A stretch of DNA of 44,719 nt from an uncultured Gammaproteobacteria bacterium (GCA_937139475.1 CAKZQF010000177.1:1-44719), one strand, 5' to 3'. Shown: positions 17,800 to 27,363, counted from the first letter of the stretch. Program-made: numbers and translations. The notes: generated by a model not told the origin, from the sequence alone.

Positions 17800-19400
17800 T
17801 GATCAATCCCCGCCTTGAGCTTGCTTTCTGCGGCGATCAGGAAATTGCCGGAGGTGACGATCTTATCGCCTTCCTGCAAGCCCCGACGCACCACAATATG
17901 GTCGCCATCGCTGTAACCGGTACGGATACTCACTGGCTTTAACCTGCCTTCGCCCACATCGAGAAACACAATGCGTTTCTCGCCGGATATCAGCACGGCA
18001 TCCTCAGGGATCAGCAACATCTCGCCAAAATCAGCTTGCAGTGTGACTTGGGCAAAGAGGCCGGGCTGAAGTCGGCCATCATCATTGTTCACGGCCAGAC
18101 GCACACGGGCGGTACGAGAGTTGTCTTGAAGGAAGGGATCGACTTGCATTACCTCGGCAGGAAACTCACGCCAGGGTTGATTGGAGAGCCGGACATTGGC
18201 CTTCAGTCCCGATTCTATTAATGGAAGATCCCGCTCATAGGCAAAAGTCTCGATCCAGAGTGAGGACAAGTCCGCCAGGCGCAGCAGCGGTTGCCCACGC
18301 TTAAAGGCCGATCCGCTGACAATGTGTTTTTCGACGACTACGCCGTCGCGAGGCGCGAAAATGGGTACATAATCCTGGGCCTTACCCTGTTTTTCCAGCC
18401 AGGTGATTTGCGTCGTGTCCAGTCCCCAGAGTGTCAGGCGTTTGCGGCTGGCGGCGATCAGCGCCTCACGTTGACTTTCCGCAGCGTTATGACGGCTGCG
18501 CTTCACCGTTTCGAGGTATTCCTCCTGAAGCGACAGCAGTTCCGGGCTGTAAACCGTAAAGAGAATATCGCCCTTATTGAGTGACTTGCCTTCGAAGTCG
18601 GCATTTAATTTGCCAATCCAGCCATCAAAACGCAGGCTGATATCGGTGAGGCGTGTCTCATCAACGGTGACTTCCCCTTGCAGGCGAATAGGCACGGCAA
18701 AGGGAGCACGAATCACTTCACCCGTTTTGACGCCAATGGTTTGGCGGCGGCCTTCGTCCACCATCACGCTGCCGCTGTTGAGTTCCTCATGGGTCACCGG
18801 TACCAGATCCATGCCGCAAATCGGACAGGTACCCGGCACAGCCGATTTCACGGACGGGTGCATGGAGCAAGTGTGATAGGCCACATCACCCGTTGGCGTG
18901 GCAGTGGTGAGCGCAATGCCTTTACGACTGGTGGCCATATCAAAGGCCAGGTCTACATGGTGTGCCTCGTCTGTGGCTACATCGACCGCCAATGGCCAGG
19001 CACCGGCCATCGACAGTTCAAAATCACCTTGATAAACGCCGGGCGAGGTTTCCAGGATATCTGCCTGAGCATACATCGCGGGCATCGAACCCATAGCCGG
19101 CATTTCACCCACCGCTCGCACCTTGGCACCGGCAACTGGTTTGTTTTCCTGATCTCTTACCTGAATCACAATATGGTTCTTGCCCACCTGCGGGGTTTCC
19201 GGTTCAATCGCGACCGCGATTTTGAAAGGGCCGGCTTCGATAAAGTCAGAATCTGTGACGGCGATGCTTTCACTGCCCGACGAGGATAGGATATCGGTCC
19301 AGTCCTGTTGCACCGCCCAAAGCGAGATGGCAATCAGCACGACCAAGCCGGACAAGCCCATCAGATATTCTTTATTGAAACGATTGAGTAGCTTAGTCAT
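17793..19400 (-). CDS. cusB: CusB-type periplasmic adaptor with extra metal-binding domains
   Basis: A 535-residue membrane-fusion protein linking CusA and CusC. In order: N-terminal anchor helix (about 13-30); a FixH/YtkA-like domain (about 50-160); a heavy-metal-binding HMBD domain at about 175-200 with HTCSMHPSV and CPICGMDL; then the usual barrel-sandwich and hairpin domains. Start chosen at the ATG 19400, with GGAGG nearby; the open frame to 19532 runs into cusC. The start overlaps cusC by 8 bases. Confidence 0.93.
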   Translation of the reverse strand: MTKLLNRFNKEYLMGLSGLVVLIAISLWAVQQDWTDILSSSGSESIAVTDSDFIEAGPFKIAVAIEPETPQVGKNHIVIQVRDQENKPVAGAKVRAVGEMPAMGSMPAMYAQADILETSPGVYQGDFELSMAGAWPLAVDVATDEAHHVDLAFDMATSRKGIALTTATPTGDVAYHTCSMHPSVKSAVPGTCPICGMDLVPVTHEELNSGSVMVDEGRRQTIGVKTGEVIRAPFAVPIRLQGEVTVDETRLTDISLRFDGWIGKLNADFEGKSLNKGDILFTVYSPELLSLQEEYLETVKRSRHNAAESQREALIAASRKRLTLWGLDTTQITWLEKQGKAQDYVPIFAPRDGVVVEKHIVSGSAFKRGQPLLRLADLSSLWIETFAYERDLPLIESGLKANVRLSNQPWREFPAEVMQVDPFLQDNSRTARVRLAVNNDDGRLQPGLFAQVTLQADFGEMLLIPEDAVLISGEKRIVFLDVGEGRLKPVSIRTGYSDGDHIVVRRGLQEGDKIVTSGNFLIAAESKLKAGIDQW

Positions 19401-20763
19401 GATGGATTTCCTCCTGACGATGCGCTTGGCTTCTTTTAAGTTTTCGTTCAAGGCTGTTTTCTTGGGCTCGCTCAGAGCTGTAGTGAAGATCGGCTTCGAA
19501 CACGACACCAGACGCCGCCAGAAGCTGGGCAAATTGGGCGAACTGATCGCGTAAGGCCTGCTCGGCCTTGCGCTGTGTCGACAACAGTTGGCGTTGTGCG
19601 GTCAGCAGAGACAGAAAATCGCCACTGCCGGATTGATACTCGTCGCGCGCGGTGGTGAGATTCTCCTCGGCCAAGGGGAGAAGATCCTGTTGATACAAGC
19701 CATAGACGTCTTTGGCTTGCTGCCAATGGCTGTGGGCCTGAATCAGGATTTCGCGTAACTGAACCTGCAGATCCTGCTGTTCCCAGCGCAAGGCCATTTG
19801 CTCGGTGCGCAGGCTGTCTTCATGACTGCGGCGTTTACCCAAGTCAAACGGCAGATTGAAGCCGACACCCACCACCCAGCGCTGTTCGTCATTCATCCAC
19901 AAGCTGTTATACCGGGCCGACACATTGAAGGTGGGGTAGCGATCTTTTTCTGCCAGCGAGACTTCATGGGCCTTTTGTCGTATTGAGGCATTCAGCCCCT
20001 GCATCAATGGCTGTTGTTCCAGGCTGGCCAGTGCGGCGTTCCATTGTTCAGTGGCCAATTGAGTTACCGGTAGCGTCTCATTGATGTCGAGCCGGGTGCG
20101 CTTGTCCAGATTGCCCAGACGCTTCAATTCGCTGATATCCCGCTCGATCATCGCCCTGAGTTCTATCGCCTCCTGCTGCAACAAATGGTGCTCATGGGTG
20201 GCCTGCAAAACAGCGGATTTGGTGGAGGTGCCAGCGGCATATTTGACGTGCACCACGGCGAGAAATTCCTGCCATAAGGTTTGATGACGCTGGTTGATGG
20301 ATAAAAGCTGCCGGTGATACAGCCATTGGGCGTAAGCCAGCCGGATTTGCTTCGCCAGGTTCACCTGGCCCTGTTGCAGACGTGCCTGCCAGGCATCGGT
20401 CTGCGCGTCGGCAGCCTGTTTACGTAATGATAAAATGCCCGGCCAGGGCAGTGGCTGACTCAGCTCGACGATATAGCCATCGTCCAGGCGCTCGTCACCG
20501 AACGTTTGCGGCGCCACGCCCAGCATGAGTTTTGGATCGTCGAGACGACCGCTCGCTTCGGTACGGTATTGTTGTGAGCGCCAACGGGCATCCAGGGCCT
20601 GCTGTGCGCCATTGCAATCCAGCGCCAAGCGTATCAATGCTTCGCGCTCGTCGATTGCGGGCCTATCACATTCGGTTTGTGCGACAGAAACTGCAGGGGT
20701 AAGCCAGAGCACTGCCAGAGTCGGCATTACCCATCGCGGTACCGAAAATTGAAAAAAGGTCAT
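19393..20763 (-). CDS. cusC: CusC-type outer-membrane factor (TolC family)
   Basis: A 456-residue outer-membrane efflux protein with a signal peptide ending near VSVAQ (residue 29), two long coiled helical hairpins and the TolC-family tandem repeat structure (residues about 40-240 and 250-430). It completes the tripartite pump with CusB and CusA. It is located 113 bases after the small Cys-rich gene, probably in the same transcript. It lacks the N-terminal lipoprotein Cys of E. coli CusC. Confidence 0.9.
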   Translation of the reverse strand: MTFFQFSVPRWVMPTLAVLWLTPAVSVAQTECDRPAIDEREALIRLALDCNGAQQALDARWRSQQYRTEASGRLDDPKLMLGVAPQTFGDERLDDGYIVELSQPLPWPGILSLRKQAADAQTDAWQARLQQGQVNLAKQIRLAYAQWLYHRQLLSINQRHQTLWQEFLAVVHVKYAAGTSTKSAVLQATHEHHLLQQEAIELRAMIERDISELKRLGNLDKRTRLDINETLPVTQLATEQWNAALASLEQQPLMQGLNASIRQKAHEVSLAEKDRYPTFNVSARYNSLWMNDEQRWVVGVGFNLPFDLGKRRSHEDSLRTEQMALRWEQQDLQVQLREILIQAHSHWQQAKDVYGLYQQDLLPLAEENLTTARDEYQSGSGDFLSLLTAQRQLLSTQRKAEQALRDQFAQFAQLLAASGVVFEADLHYSSERAQENSLERKLKRSQAHRQEEIHHD

Positions 20764-20876
20764 TTATAAACTCCTCGTAAAACACAATTCAAACCCGTCG
20801 CTGTATGCACGCGACAGAATTAACAACAAAACATTGAGTTTTCAGTCCTGAAGTAAGTCAGAACAGGAGGAGCGGC

Positions 20877-21308
20877 CTAGATGCGCAGGCGTAAGGTGGA
20901 CAGATAGGTCTGGGTACCGGGGTGTCCGGGATCAGCGTCTAGATCTGAGGTGGCTGGGGAAGGTTGTGATTGAACAAGTTCAGGCCACAGCGTGACCAGT
21001 AAGAAGACGAGCGCGGCGGCAGGTGGATCGAGAGAGGAATGAGAGGAAATAGCGACTGGTTCGTCGCCATCTGTATCCATAGCCTTGATAGTCAATTCGT
21101 TACTGATGTCACAACAGCCCAAGCGCTCATCTGAAGCTTCAGTAGTGCCTTTACTGGTCGCCATATCATCACAGCAACACTGCTCAATGGGGCCACTGTG
21201 ATCCATCATTTGGCAAGCGAACACGGTCTGGATCTGGAGCAGCAGACTACATAGCAGCAATACTGCCAGTACCTTTTTTGTCCACGTTCCAGTTCTCAAT
21301 GCGTTCAT
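20877..21308 (-). CDS. Small Cys-rich exported or membrane protein heading the cus operon
   Basis: A 143-residue protein: N-terminal hydrophobic segment (VLAVLLLCSLLLQIQTVFAC) suggesting a signal or anchor, then a Cys/Met/His-rich stretch (CQMMDHSG near 32-39, CCCDDM near 44-49, GCCDI near 64), then a second hydrophobic helix near 95-110. I recognise no named family with certainty; it resembles CopL-like small copper-binding proteins found beside copper efflux genes. Metal binding is likely from composition. It is the first gene behind the MerR-like box at 21353-21368. Confidence 0.75.
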   Translation of the reverse strand: MNALRTGTWTKKVLAVLLLCSLLLQIQTVFACQMMDHSGPIEQCCCDDMATSKGTTEASDERLGCCDISNELTIKAMDTDGDEPVAISSHSSLDPPAAALVFLLVTLWPELVQSQPSPATSDLDADPGHPGTQTYLSTLRLRI

Positions 21309-21339
21309 TTCAGTGTTGGCTCAGTCATTAACTCAAAGC

Positions 21340-21374
21340 AGTATAGCGAATACTGTACTTAGATACGGAAGAAA
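21340..21374 (-). promoter_or_regulatory. cus operon promoter region with MerR-like box
   Basis: On the minus strand CCGTATCTAAGTACAG (21368-21353) matches the box in the merT promoter (CCGTACCTTGGTACAG) at 13 of 16 positions. A TATACT -10 (21345-21340) is preceded 19 bases upstream by TTCCGT, and CAGTAT/ATACTG (21339-21355) forms a further dyad. No CusRS-like regulator is present in the window, so control by the resident MerR or an off-element MerR-family regulator is possible. Exact -35/-10 assignment is uncertain. Confidence 0.5.
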
Positions 21375-21385
21375 GCGAAAGATTA

Positions 21386-21766
21386 CACGAAATCATCCTC
21401 AATCGACAGCAATGAGGCCATTTTTTCCATTAATATGACCGTCGCATTGTCGGATAGCTGCTGGCCTTCCTCAATGTATTCCCAGACAGTGGCATCACTC
21501 TTCCAGCCCCCTTGTTTCTTGATCAACTCAAAATCGACCTTCTCCCGTCCAGCCGACGTGGACAGACCTCGTCGAAAACTGTGGCTACTCAGCTCCGGTA
21601 CAAAGTCAAATTGACAGGCCCCGCCCAGGGTTTTGAATAGGTCGTTCACGGCCCCTGGATTGAGGTGTTTGGCTGGAACCTGATCCCAATGATTGACCGG
21701 CCGGAATAACTGGCCAGTAGTTACATCAGCGATGTCCGTCCATTTCTTGATAGCTTTGGCCGGACA
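21386..21766 (-). pseudogene. tnpS: Truncated tnpS: C-terminal remnant of the tyrosine recombinase
   Basis: From CPAKAIKKW onward this frame matches residues 214-330 or so of the intact TnpS at 42334-43359. It keeps the HxxR (HSFRR) and the catalytic Tyr (TVWEYIEEG) but lacks the N-terminal half with the first Arg and Lys of the active site, so it cannot recombine DNA. Nucleotide homology is ungapped over 21417-21766, and by eye a little under 90% identical to 42371-42720. It ends abruptly at the sequence ccggaca on the 5' side. The open frame continues to 21808 through unrelated DNA. It lies just beyond pstB, at the junction of the cus and arsenic modules. Confidence 0.93.
21417..21766 (-). 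repeat. Direct repeat A (tnpS 3' segment), partner 42371-42720
   Basis: This 350-base block and 42371-42720 align without gaps and in the same orientation. They flank the whole arsenic and sigma-factor region (about 20.6 kb). The left copy lies in the tnpS remnant, the right copy in intact tnpS. Confidence 0.9.
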
Positions 21767-21837
21767 TATGCTCTTCCTTGTTGAGGTAACCGGCAAGCAG
21801 GTGACCAATGCCCGATAGCACCTTTACCCATTCATGC

Positions 21838-22671
21838 TTATCCTCTCGCGCCGGAAATATAGGCGGCTGTGAGTTCGTGTCCCGGAGACTCGAACAAATG
21901 CCGACATTGACCAAACTCGATCAGCTTGCCGACCCGCTCGGTCATCCAGAAGAATCCTGCGTAATTGGCCACGCGCCGGGCTTGGGCCAGATTGTGGGTG
22001 ACGATTATTACTGTATAGCGGCCACGTAGGCGCAAAATCAGTTCCTCGACTACGCCGGACGAAATCGGATCGAGGGCGCTACAGGGCTCATCCATCAACA
22101 GGATTTCCGGTTCCAGCACCAATGCACGGGCGATGCAGAGGCGTTGCTGCTGGCCACCTGAGAGTGCCAGCGCTGAGCTGTCGAGACGATCGCTGATTTC
22201 GTTCCACAAGCCCACGTCTCTGAGTGCCTGTTCAATTTTTTGCGCCCGTACGCGTCGATCCTGCACACCGTGCTCTTTCAATGGCAATTCCAAATTGCGC
22301 CAGATCGATAGCGGAAATGGGTTCGGTCTTTGGAAGATCATACCGATGCGGCGTCGGAGCCTGAGGGTATCGATGGGATCGCGCAGCAGATCCTGACCAT
22401 CAAACAGGATTTGTCCGCTAACCTGGGCATGTGCTTGCTGGTCGGTAAGTCGATTCAGGGTCGTAAGAAAACTCGTCTTGCCGCAGCCGGAAGGGCCGAT
22501 CAAGGCGGTGATGCAGCCTTTGTAAATATCCAGCGACACCTGGGACAACACGGTTTTTTCACCATAGCTGACAGCAAGATCCCGAACTTGCAGCAAGGGT
22601 TGAGGCACGCAACAGGGCGTGCCCTGTTCGATTTCACCAAGTGTATAGGGATTCGCATTTTGCTGATTCAT
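21838..22671 (-). CDS. pstB: Phosphate/arsenate ABC transporter ATPase PstB
   Basis: A 277-residue ABC ATPase. Walker A GPSGCGKTS (59-67), the PstB-type Q-loop IFQRPNPFP (112-120), signature LSGGQQQ (170-176) and Walker B LLMDEP (191-196) are all present. It powers high-affinity phosphate import through PstA/PstC. The start overlaps pstA by 4 bases. It is the last gene of the long leftward operon from arsS. No phoU follows, as it does in housekeeping pst operons; tnpS remnant DNA follows instead. Confidence 0.95.
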   Translation of the reverse strand: MNQQNANPYTLGEIEQGTPCCVPQPLLQVRDLAVSYGEKTVLSQVSLDIYKGCITALIGPSGCGKTSFLTTLNRLTDQQAHAQVSGQILFDGQDLLRDPIDTLRLRRRIGMIFQRPNPFPLSIWRNLELPLKEHGVQDRRVRAQKIEQALRDVGLWNEISDRLDSSALALSGGQQQRLCIARALVLEPEILLMDEPCSALDPISSGVVEELILRLRGRYTVIIVTHNLAQARRVANYAGFFWMTERVGKLIEFGQCRHLFESPGHELTAAYISGARG

Positions 22672-23501
22672 GATACGACCAACCTCCGTTTGAACCAGTT
22701 GTCCACCAGGCTTTGTGCCAGAGTGTTAAGTGAAATGATCAGAACCACCAGTACCAGAGCGGAAGCATAGGCCGCACCGTCACCACCGGTGACATTCATG
22801 GATAAATCATAGATGTGCACCGCCAGGGCCCGGCCGGAATCCAGTAGTGATTCCGGCATCCGATCCACATAACCACTGGTGAACAGCAGCGCGGCGGTTT
22901 CGGCGGTGGCACGGCCGATGCCCAGCACCATTCCCGCCACAATCGCTGGCCGGGCTGCCGGTAACAGGATATGCCAGATCGCCGAGCTGCGGGTCATGCC
23001 AAGGGCCAGTGCACCCTTGCGCCAGTCATCGCTCACCGCCCGCAAGCCGGACTCGCAGGTGCGTACAAATATCGGCAAAATCATGCAGGCCAGGGTCAGT
23101 CCACCGGATAGCAGCGAAAAGCCCATACCAAGATAGATGCTGAAAAACGCGTTGCCAAACAGACCATAAACGATGGATGGCACGCCAGCCAGGATATCCA
23201 GGGTAATGCCGGTATGGACGGCAAAACGGCTGTTTCTGGGAGCAAATTCCGACAACCAGATGGCTACCCCCAGGCCCAGTGGTAAAGCAGCGGCCAGCGC
23301 AATCAACAGTATCCACAGCGTGGAAATCAATATGGGGCCGATACCGCCGCTGCGTCCGGCATCGACAGGCTCCGTAATCAAAAAGGACCAGGAAAAGTGA
23401 GCAAAGCCCTCAATCAGCACGTCACTCAACACCCACAGCAGGGATGCCACCACCAGTACGGCACACCCCAACATCAGCCAGGCAAAGAGACGATCAGCCA
23501 T
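22668..23501 (-). CDS. pstA: Phosphate ABC transporter permease PstA
   Basis: A 277-residue inner-membrane permease with six predicted helices and the EAA-type loop near residues 160-185 (DWRKGALALGMTRSSAIWHI), which contacts PstB. The start overlaps pstC by 8 bases and the end overlaps pstB by 4, giving tight translational coupling. The family takes up phosphate and, less well, arsenate. Located in an arsenic pathway operon, it probably supplies arsenate or keeps phosphate high when arsenate is present. Confidence 0.94.
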   Translation of the reverse strand: MADRLFAWLMLGCAVLVVASLLWVLSDVLIEGFAHFSWSFLITEPVDAGRSGGIGPILISTLWILLIALAAALPLGLGVAIWLSEFAPRNSRFAVHTGITLDILAGVPSIVYGLFGNAFFSIYLGMGFSLLSGGLTLACMILPIFVRTCESGLRAVSDDWRKGALALGMTRSSAIWHILLPAARPAIVAGMVLGIGRATAETAALLFTSGYVDRMPESLLDSGRALAVHIYDLSMNVTGGDGAAYASALVLVVLIISLNTLAQSLVDNWFKRRLVVS

Positions 23502-24390
23502 GGTGAGCGAGCCTCTGACTTTGGCTGTTCACACGGTGCGCTACCCAGGACAGCAGCCACACCAACAGGGTTAACAGCAAGCCCGATGCAAACAAACTGG
23601 CGCGGTGATCTCCCATCGCATAGGCCATCTCCAGGGCGATATTGGCTGTCAGCACACGAACGGGCTCAAATAACCCCGAGGGAAGTTGGACGACATTGCC
23701 CGCCACCATCAGCACCGCCATCGTTTCGCCCAGGGCTCTGGCCGTCGCGAGAAGCGCACCGCTGGCAATACCCGAACGCGCCGCTGGCAACATGATATGG
23801 AGTATTTGGGTTTTGCGGCGCATGCCCAGCGCCATGCTGCCAGCCAGTAGATCTTTGGGAACGCTGGCCAGTGCGGAGGCGCTGGTCAGGGCGATGGTTG
23901 GCAGGATCATCAATGTAAGGACCAGTATCGCTGCCAGGAGCGAAGCCCCCGGCGGTTGCCATTGGGTAATCAGAGGTACCAGACGGGTCAAGCCCCATAG
24001 GCCGAATACCACAGAGGGAACTCCTGCAAGAAGGTTAAGGAGCAGGCGAAAGCCCCGAGCCGTGACAGGAGATGCATAAAACTCCAGATAAATCGCATTG
24101 GCCAGACCCAACGGCAGTGCCAGCAGCATGGCCCCCAGCGTGACGGCGATCGACGCCAGGATCATCGGCGTCATGCCAAACCGACCTTCCAGTGGATACC
24201 AGCCTTGGCTCTGAAACAGATCAAGCCAGTGACCCTCATGCCAGAAACTGGCGAGGAAGGGCCAGGATTCATTCAGCAAAAACAGCACAATGAGCATCAG
24301 TAGTAGCGCCGCCCCAGCAGACAGCAGACTGAATATCTGACCTAACCTGCGGTCCACCCGATTGTTTGAACGCTTCATTGCAATGCTCAT
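23494..24390 (-). CDS. pstC: Phosphate ABC transporter permease PstC
   Basis: A 298-residue permease with six helices. Its EAA-like loop (SVPKDLLAGSMALGMRRKTQ, about 185-205) matches PstC. The ATG at 24390 is preferred: AAGGTGAG lies 4 bases upstream, whereas the GTG at 24399 falls in that ribosome-binding sequence. It follows pstS by 16 bases and overlaps pstA. It works with PstA as the membrane channel. Confidence 0.93.
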   Translation of the reverse strand: MSIAMKRSNNRVDRRLGQIFSLLSAGAALLLMLIVLFLLNESWPFLASFWHEGHWLDLFQSQGWYPLEGRFGMTPMILASIAVTLGAMLLALPLGLANAIYLEFYASPVTARGFRLLLNLLAGVPSVVFGLWGLTRLVPLITQWQPPGASLLAAILVLTLMILPTIALTSASALASVPKDLLAGSMALGMRRKTQILHIMLPAARSGIASGALLATARALGETMAVLMVAGNVVQLPSGLFEPVRVLTANIALEMAYAMGDHRASLFASGLLLTLLVWLLSWVAHRVNSQSQRLAHHG

Positions 24391-24406
24391 CACGCTCACC
24401 TAAGCC

Positions 24407-25216
24407 TTAAGGCGCAACAAAAAATTGTGCTTCGACAAGGTCTTTGACCGCCGCCGATTGTGCAAAGGTGATGAAATTCTCAGCTAAACCGACAGGTATG
24501 CCTTTTACGACCAGGTTCAGTTGACGCGACAAGGGGTAATGGCCTTTGGCGATTGCTTCGACCGTCGCGGCTTGGCTCGCCATGGGCAGTAATTTGATGG
24601 GAGTACCTCGGGCTTCTTCGTATTCAGCGGTACCGATGGACACGTATCCAATGGCCCCCCGATTGCCCGACACAGTCTTGATGCCTTGTTGATTGTCCCC
24701 GATCACTACCTGGGCTTTGATCTGACTGTTTTTTAAATCAAAGTGATGCAGAAATAACTCCAGGGTTGAGCGGCCCTCGGCTTTGTTGACCACGGTGATC
24801 GGCAAGTCTACCCCACCGACCTGCTGCCAGTTACGGATCTTGCCGGTATAGATATCGATAACCTGAGTATCGCTGAGTTCGCCCACCGCATTGCTTTTAT
24901 GGAGGATGATACCGATACCATCCATCGCAATAACAAAGGCGGTGAGATCTTGCTCCGTGGGCTTCAATGCCCGAGATACCATACCGATATCCGCCAAGCC
25001 CATGCGTGCATCGTTGATGCCTCGCGATGACCCACCCATCTGGACATCGATTCGAACACCGGGGTGCTGTGATTCATATCGCTTGGCAAATTCCGCAGCC
25101 AAAGGCGCTACAGTGCTTGAACCTGTCAGGGTCAGACGATCCTCCGCAGCGTGAGCAAGCGGCAGTGCTGTCATGATGGATAGTAGAATCAACATTTTTG
25201 ACAGTAAATGCATCAT
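24407..25216 (-). CDS. pstS: Phosphate-binding periplasmic protein PstS
   Basis: A 269-residue PstS-like protein with a signal peptide ([15 protein letters not shown]) and the family anion-binding signatures [16 protein letters not shown] near residue 30 and [13 protein letters not shown] near 62-74, in which Ser and Arg hold the oxyanion. Shorter than E. coli PstS, as in PstS forms of arsenic islands and marine bacteria. The ATG ATG start overlaps arsC by 4 bases. Whether it prefers phosphate or arsenate cannot be decided from sequence. Confidence 0.93.
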   Translation of the reverse strand: MMHLLSKMLILLSIMTALPLAHAAEDRLTLTGSSTVAPLAAEFAKRYESQHPGVRIDVQMGGSSRGINDARMGLADIGMVSRALKPTEQDLTAFVIAMDGIGIILHKSNAVGELSDTQVIDIYTGKIRNWQQVGGVDLPITVVNKAEGRSTLELFLHHFDLKNSQIKAQVVIGDNQQGIKTVSGNRGAIGYVSIGTAEYEEARGTPIKLLPMASQAATVEAIAKGHYPLSRQLNLVVKGIPVGLAENFITFAQSAAVKDLVEAQFFVAP

Positions 25217-25746
25217 GCCAGTTTCCTCACTGCGTCGATGATGGACGCACGTTCGTTGCAGGATGATAAGGTATCAACCAGCGCTTGAACTCGTGCTTTC
25301 ATGGTTTCAAAGCAGCGGGCAAAGGCCTCTCGCTCCAGCTCAACATCGTCCGATGATCCCGCAGGATCGGGAAAGCTCCAATGTACGTGTTGATAATCAC
25401 CGGAAAAAGCCGGACAAGTTTCTGCTGCGGCGTTATCACACACGGTCAACACCAGATCGAATCCTGGCGCATCGGGCCTGGTGAACTCATTCCAGCTTTT
25501 ACTGTGAATGACGGTACCTTCCGAAAAATTCAGTTGACTGATTTGCTCCAGAGCCAGCGGATTCACTCTGCCTGTGGGGCAGCTACCCGCACTGAATGCC
25601 TGAAACAAAGGCGCACCTACGCTATTGAAAATGGCTTCGGCCATGATGGAACGGGCGGAGTTGCCGGTGCAGAGCACCAGTACTCGCAAGCGAGAATCAG
25701 CTTTAGCTTGCCGGTTCGTATGATTCTTGGTGTCTGTCAGCAGCAT
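25213..25746 (-). CDS. arsC: Arsenate reductase ArsC, low-molecular-weight phosphatase type
   Basis: A 177-residue enzyme that reduces arsenate to arsenite. The P-loop CTGNSARS starts at C26, and the resolving pair is C103 and C111 ([11 protein letters not shown]). This identifies the thioredoxin/phosphatase-like ArsC and not the glutaredoxin-type. The ATG at 25746 is used; an upstream extension to 25800 lies within arsM. It sits between arsM and pstS, linking oxyanion uptake with methylation. Confidence 0.94.
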   Translation of the reverse strand: MLLTDTKNHTNRQAKADSRLRVLVLCTGNSARSIMAEAIFNSVGAPLFQAFSAGSCPTGRVNPLALEQISQLNFSEGTVIHSKSWNEFTRPDAPGFDLVLTVCDNAAAETCPAFSGDYQHVHWSFPDPAGSSDDVELEREAFARCFETMKARVQALVDTLSSCNERASIIDAVRKLA

Positions 25747-26777
25747 GGGCTTGCCTCCGCCGAATTTGTCGCTGTATCGAACGGCATCACGGAGCCGCAA
25801 CCTTCGAACAAGCCAAAGTGATGACTGAAATCGCCAATAAAGGTGAAGTGGTTGGCAAACCGAGTATCATGCAGCATCCGCCAGGTATTACCGCACACAG
25901 GGAATACCCGACCCGTCTCAATGGCATGATGCTTGTCCAGCGTAAAGCGGTGCGGGTTATTTGGGATGGTGCCTTTGTAGATCACGGCCTGGCCATAATC
26001 TTCGCAGGCGCTTTCCAGCCCATCCAGTTTGAACAATCGGTAAGTTGCTGAGAAGAACCGCAGATTGCCGGTTTGCGCGGCCAGCGCACTATCGGTCACT
26101 TCCAGAGGACGATCCTCCACCAGACGTGGGTCGACAAAACCGGCGGCGTTGGCCAAGCGCAGAAAGTCATTCCAGTACAGAGCGCCGCCCAGGCATTCTC
26201 CATATAAAACGGTATCGTTTCTAACGGCTTCGGGCACACGGCGATCGGCGTAAACATCCGAAAAATAAAACTCGCCACCGGGCTTGAGCAAACGCTCAAC
26301 ACCCGCCAACACGGCAGCTTTTTCTGGAGACAAATTGACCACACAATTGGATACGATGACATCGAAAGAGCCCGGCTCCAGATCCAGCTCATCTAGCTTT
26401 TCGATATAGCCTTTGATAAAACGGACATTGCCATAACCAAAAGTCTCCGTATGCCAGCCTTGATGTGCCTGCGCCACTGCCAGTTGTTCATTGGTCATAT
26501 CGACACCGACCACTTCACCCGTTGGCCCGACGAGTTGCGCCAATGCATAGACATCGCGTCCGCTGCCGCAGCCCAGATCCAGCACCCGGCAGCCTTCCAG
26601 CAAAGAAGGACAAACCAGCCCACAGCCGTAATAGCGGGACAGCACCTCGGGATGAATACGGCCCAGCAGTGGCTTAAGCCACTCCGGCAAACTGCTGATG
26701 TCACAGCAGGCAGTGGTTTTCAGGTCGGCAGTGCTTTGCAACTGCTTCCCGTAATAATCTTGTACGACTTCATGCAT
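25737..26777 (-). CDS. arsM: Arsenite S-adenosylmethionine methyltransferase ArsM
   Basis: A 346-residue enzyme that adds methyl groups to As(III). The SAM motif DLGCGSGRD is at 67-75. Conserved arsenic-binding cysteines are visible as C52/C56 (YGCGLVC), C145 ([10 protein letters not shown]) and C195 (LYGECLGGA). The C-terminal domain (250-346) ends in a Cys-Cys pair. In arsenosugar pathways ArsM makes the dimethylarsenic that ArsS uses. The coding end overlaps arsC by 10 bases. Confidence 0.95.
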   Translation of the reverse strand: MHEVVQDYYGKQLQSTADLKTTACCDISSLPEWLKPLLGRIHPEVLSRYYGCGLVCPSLLEGCRVLDLGCGSGRDVYALAQLVGPTGEVVGVDMTNEQLAVAQAHQGWHTETFGYGNVRFIKGYIEKLDELDLEPGSFDVIVSNCVVNLSPEKAAVLAGVERLLKPGGEFYFSDVYADRRVPEAVRNDTVLYGECLGGALYWNDFLRLANAAGFVDPRLVEDRPLEVTDSALAAQTGNLRFFSATYRLFKLDGLESACEDYGQAVIYKGTIPNNPHRFTLDKHHAIETGRVFPVCGNTWRMLHDTRFANHFTFIGDFSHHFGLFEGCGSVMPFDTATNSAEASPCC

Positions 26778-26802
26778 GGCTTGTGCTCCACAAAATTAAG
26801 AG

Positions 26803-27363
26803 TTATCGATTAGATGACTGAGACTCGGCCTGCTGCCAGGCAAATTGCCGTATCCGCTCAAAATCCAGATGATCGCCTTCATCGCGGCCGTAGTACGCTT
26901 CCTGAATAGTGCCTTGGCGGTCCACCAGGAAGTCCGCTGGCATGGTGTTCATGCGTCCACCAATGGTTAGCGGCACATAACCCTTTTTGAACATGGCGTA
27001 TAGCAGTGATGGGAAGCGAAATAACATGCCTTTCAACACGCCAATCCATGAATGACGGATGCTGTATTGACCATGAATGACACCACCCTCGTCAGCGAGA
27101 ATAGGGAATGGCGAGTTATGACGTTCGGCGTAGCGTTGCAACTCGCTCAGAGACGATTCGAACACCGCCACAATCGTGAAATCATCGGGTAACTTGTCCA
27201 GGCGACTGATCAGTTGATGCAGACGCAGGTTGCAGAATGGACAAGATGCAAAACGGAAGAACGCCAGCAGGTAGGGTTTGCCAGCCAGGCTGGACAATTG
27301 CCATGGTGAACCATCCAGCGATGGTAAGGTAAAGGGAATGATGGGTTGATTAGGCTGCAACAC
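26803..27363 (-). CDS. Peroxiredoxin-like thioredoxin-fold protein
   Basis: About 186 residues from the GTG at 27363 (VLQPNQPIIPFTLPSLDG), chosen because AAGAGG lies 6 bases upstream; an open frame with a TTG start at 27432 would add 23 basic residues and overlap the DUF3047 stop. AhpC/TSA-like fold with a CPFC motif near residue 42 (FFRFASCPFCNLRLHQ). It probably acts as a thiol oxidoreductase. Proteins of this kind recur in arsenosugar gene clusters; the partner substrate is unknown. It follows the DUF3047 gene and precedes arsM by 25 bases. Confidence 0.83.
   Translation of the reverse strand: MLQPNQPIIPFTLPSLDGSPWQLSSLAGKPYLLAFFRFASCPFCNLRLHQLISRLDKLPDDFTIVAVFESSLSELQRYAERHNSPFPILADEGGVIHGQYSIRHSWIGVLKGMLFRFPSLLYAMFKKGYVPLTIGGRMNTMPADFLVDRQGTIQEAYYGRDEGDHLDFERIRQFAWQQAESQSSNR

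Noticed and set aside
21767..21808. The 5' extension of the truncated tnpS frame
   Set aside because: The first 14 residues bear no resemblance to TnpS; it is only open frame across the junction.
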